Shown: in pieces, positions 60,110-64,000 of the stretch
Position numbering within the stretch: the first letter of the stretch is position 1
Layout of the letters: each line of letters starts with the position of its first letter
NCBI RefSeq assembly: GCF_037975245.1
Contig: NC_092578.1
Coordinates: 16,438,821 to 16,502,820 of the forward strand
Direction: 5' to 3'
Length of the DNA stretch: 64,000 nt
Source of the DNA: Apostichopus japonicus
Lineage: Eukaryota > Echinodermata > Holothuroidea > Aspidochirotida > Stichopodidae
Made by a program: the position numbers and the translations under genes
The notes under the pieces: generated by a model
Database searches by the model: none
Told to the model about the DNA's origin: nothing
Seen by the model: the letters and a program-made list of their open reading frames with translations, nothing else

Positions 60110-60114
60110 ACATA

Positions 60115-63100
60115 TATATCCCAGTGATTGCCTTGGTGATGGAGACACATATTGATCTAAACTATAAAAAGTTGAACATTCAGATATTGATCTTCTAATT
60201 CCTGTTGATCATTGTTGTGTCTATGTGAAAATAATATAAAGTCTCGGATTCTCTCGTCCCTAATCATCAGTCTTAACAAATTGATGAGAAAAGACATTTG
60301 TTGTTTTGATGGGTAATCTATCTGTAATTAATTTGTTCCTCTCATTTAAAATAATCTGGGTTTGTGGGGTGCTGGGGTCTGTAACTTGGTCAGCATACTT
60401 AACTCATTACGTAGTTCCTCTGGTGTTTTTCGTCTGCTGTGACAAACTACTGCCAGTGTTTATATAGTAATCGGCTTGTCATGGAGGGATCCAAGATGGG
60501 GGAAGGGTAAAGGGGAGGGGGTTGGGGATGGAGAGGTATTCATAAAGGCAACATAATTATTGTTCTGAGACCTGTTATCTCTTGTCCTGTGCTTTTGATG
60601 ATAAATGTCACAATCAAAACTCATGACATAAAAAAGTTTGACACACTATGTACAGTGCTGGGGAGTTTAATAACGTCCAATTTCTTTATCTTTAATGGGA
60701 TAAATACCGAAAGACTCAACAGGGAATCACAGAATTCTGAAAGATATGGCCATGCTCTGTAAGACATGTCCATAAATGTAAGTTGAATGTTGCTAATATG
60801 AACTAGTATATGTATGCACACAGTAGCTGATGTTAATGGCTATAAAGTCTCAGGTAGTACACAACTATATAAAACACAGTTTAACATACCATTTTACACA
60901 GGCTGTATCTGGTCAAATACAGTAAAAGCTGTGATGCTTTGAATACTAATATACGTACATTTCATGATGAACCTTATCGGTAGTCTGTTAGAAAACAAAC
61001 AGCAATGAGAACGAGAAATCTTGAAGACTTGAACTGATGTCATCTGGGGTTCCTCAAGTTCAAGGTCCCCGAATGATTTAAGTCGAAAAATTCCAAAAAT
61101 TCTTTGGCTTTGAAGTTAGTATGTTAATTACGTTGTGTTGTGCGATTTGAGTATTAATAATAATACCAAGGGAAAGATTTAACAAACTTATATATATTTA
61201 AAAAACGGCTGCTTTGTACTCCTTGTTTTTTGCCATGAAAGCAATAATTGTTTAGTCTGGATGTAGATAAGCTTCTATTGTCTTCATTCAACATGAAAGG
61301 TGAGTCATTTGTTGTTAACAATACAGCTCTGTGGACTTTGTTTCCATGACATAGCGAGTTTCGAAAATAACCGTGCAGAAGACATGCGGTGTATGGTTTC
61401 ACACTGCATGTATAAACGTGAGTTAGCATTGACCTAGCATTGACCTTCCAACTATTACTAACCTTTCATTGTTGGTGGTAACGAACCATAACAACACTCT
61501 GATGTCCCTAACACTTTCTGACAGGTACTTGTCACAAATCCTGTGATAATTCTATGAAATGCTTTCTATGAATTTGCACTTGGTTTTTTACAGCCTGACA
61601 AATTTTGATTACCTGCACAATTGGAGAATTGGCTTGTCGTCTTCTAGCAATCACTCTGTTCATAAAATTCGACCGAATGATCTTCTTCGTTCAATAATTT
61701 GTTATTTCATATCTGGTCTGATTTGTTCTTTCATTTTGTATTGTGATAGTGAATAATGTTAGTATAAAAAAAGAAAGAAAGAAAAGAAAAGAGAACATGT
61801 CTTGAAATGAAAGCAAAGAAGTAGGTGAAGCAAATGAAAGAAGAAATGAATCCCCATGGGTCAAGAAAAGTGATGACAGCATGTTTTTTGTTGAAGGTAA
61901 TAATATCAGACCGGATATGAACAGTCATATTTATATTGTACATACTTATGACTAATGCTTTATGTTAGTGGAAATACTATCCGGTTACTTGGAAGTGTCT
62001 AAATGTAATGAGCTGCACATCCTGTCTCAGTAACTGGGACGAAGTAAAACTCAGCTTCTGTAGGATATTAAGTGCTTTTTTAACTGCTTATTCACTGCTC
62101 TTTATAAAAATAGTACAACATGAGTGTTAAAGGCATTGAAGACTCGCCCCAAACCGGCCATCTGAAAAAGTTAACTTTCTGTTGCTTGCAAGTGACGTTT
62201 TGTTCGTGTCGCTACAAAATGCAGACAGTAATGAACGTGATACCTTAATTGTTATCTTTAGCTGGACCTGAGATGTCCATCGCTGTTTCGTTTGTATACT
62301 GTGCTGTGGGTATTGACCGCAGCTGTATGTACCGACTGTACACTAGTGTCTAATTTACCGATGGTAGCAAGCTGTGTGTGTATTTTCTGGGATCGATGGT
62401 GGTGTCTAACACTTCTGTTACACCCCATTCGAAACTAGGTCAGATTACCAGCATTAGACATTTCTTTTTGCGCGAGTCTTCACACCCTTTAAGTAAACTT
62501 AATGTACTGTATGTCATAGGTCTGGTAATAATGTGTTCAATTCTACTGTGCTTTACTTCACTCACTCACTTACCTGTCTCCCCACAATCCCAGCACTCTT
62601 GCTCGACCATGTCTAGAGTGAACTTGGTAACCGTTTTAACACTGTACACCCTCAGTGACCCTTCAACTACCAGTCAATGGGCCCTCGTACTCATTCAACC
62701 ACATGTCGGTCAAAACCTGTCAACATACAGTATGTAACAGCATGTGTGCTGTGTGTGATACTCGAAAATTCATTGTCAACTTTGAAGTAAATATAGAAAC
62801 GTGATAAATCTGTTGTTTAGCAAAATGTTTCATTGCTCCCACTTCAACAAAAATCCCTTCTACTGTACAGGCCTCTATAGAGCATGTAAACAGCCAGGTA
62901 TACTGACTTTTAAGTAACTGTTTCCTCATCTATAATTCCCTCATTACTTAATTGGAAGTTTGCCTCCTCTCATACATGACATGTACCAATCGAGAACTAG
63001 AACTTAATTGAAGAGTTGATTGGTGTTAAGGCCAGAACCTTAATATCAAGATCAGAACTAGTCTATTTAATAAAGCTGCAATTTTAGGCAGGTTGTTCAT

Positions 63101-64000
63101 CGTCATGACGACTCATCGTTTTGATCAAGCTATGGCTGGGAAGCAGGATTTCATTTGTACCTTTAAAACAGAGAAAAATGTAAAGCCCACCTCAAAGCAA
63201 AGCGTTTTCAAAAATTATCTAAAGTTATTAGAATTCCTCTAAAACTTAATGATTGTTTTGAAAAACATTGTCCTGTAGCAATGATTTAGAATGGTAAAGT
63301 ACTCCAATGGGAAATTAGAAACAAATTTTTGGAATTCATGTTAGTCTTTGTGCCAATTTCTTCAGGTTAACTGGTTTCTATCCCATGATTTATTGCAAGG
63401 AATGTGTTAATTATAGACTTTTGAAAAAAAAACTTTAAATTAAGAAACCATAAAAGAAGTATTGAAAGTCTCCTGGGGGGGGGGAGGGCAGGTGTGGGGA
63501 GGCATATGAAATAATTAAGGTCAAAACATCCAGGCAGCTAAATTTGAGGAGCGGTAGCAAATTTGTATCATAAGTGTAAAAATTCAAGGCCTGAAGCAAC
63601 ATAAATCCTTGTGTCATAGCCCTGCTAATAATTTTCACATAAGACCTTTAAAGTTTAGCTCCATTGATTGTTATCTCTTAAGTAATTAACAGTCATAATG
63701 ACCTAAAACTATATCAAGTTCTACTGTGTGGCCTGCATATCATGTAGTGAGATCTTTAATTGAAAAAAATTAAACCACACCTTCCTTTCGGTTAATGTAA
63801 TTTTGCTTTCCGCCGTGATCATCCCACCGAGATTTTATGATGATTTTTATGTCGAAAACGCTCCCCCAGTATGTTTACATTTTCGAGACAATGTAAGGCA
63901 TGATCTCATTACAGTAGCTGTTCCAATCTTGGATTCTCGATGCGAAATGCGATCGTGAGGCACAAGGCGCATGCAGGCAGGCAGGCAGGAAATATAATCC
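60115..64000. other. FMNL intron 1 continuation, no exon seen
   Basis: AT-rich sequence. I looked for the next FMNL block (the NLPPDK/YDNEKKW region) and did not find it. G run at about 63475-63484; the window ends in a short GCAG-type repeat (63972-63988). Confidence 0.5.

Noticed and set aside
62378-62737. 119-residue frame as an FMNL exon
   Set aside because: No FMNL motif, no acceptor/donor pair giving a conserved block, and composition like its surroundings.

Overview
The window is animal nuclear DNA: intron-split genes with GT-AG junctions, AT-rich introns full of microsatellites, tRNA-derived SINEs and small terminal-inverted-repeat (TIR) DNA transposons. The gene families (a furin-cleaved integrin alpha, a GalNAc-transferase, a formin-like protein) and the repeat style suggest a marine invertebrate deuterostome, perhaps an echinoderm such as a sea cucumber. 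That assignment is inference only. All three genes lie on the + strand.

Region 1 (1-10,420) is the 3' part of an integrin alpha-subunit gene: calf domain, RRKR furin site, transmembrane exon, then two alternative last exons. Each last exon supplies a complete GFFKR-type cytoplasmic tail (4656-4751 and 10343-10420). The 5.6 kb between them is mostly repeats: a 2.35 kb TIR element dense in AGGTCA direct repeats, and a 106-bp tandem array.

Region 2 (about 17.4-34.2 kb) is a polypeptide N-acetylgalactosaminyltransferase gene. Eight common exons (28299-33975) encode the GT-A catalytic domain and a three-repeat ricin lectin domain. Upstream lie four candidate first coding exons (17426, 20451, 23037, 26996). 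Each encodes a different N-terminal membrane anchor, and each ends in the same phase-1 G|GT junction that fits the first common exon. The protein also lacks the usual WGGEN motif.

Region 3 (37,800-43,563) is the most unusual DNA here. It is a 5.76 kb composite, fold-back-like mobile element bounded by TIRs and a TA dinucleotide on each side. It is built from 21-bp-period arrays of a CTTAAG-centred palindrome, carries four near-identical copies of a small unknown ORF, and contains nested self-insertions at TA.

Region 4 (43.6-64 kb) is largely non-coding. It ends with the first coding exon of a formin-like (FMNL) gene at 58835-58987, whose next intron holds two recognisable MITEs. Long homopolymer G/C tracts and TA arrays are scattered throughout.
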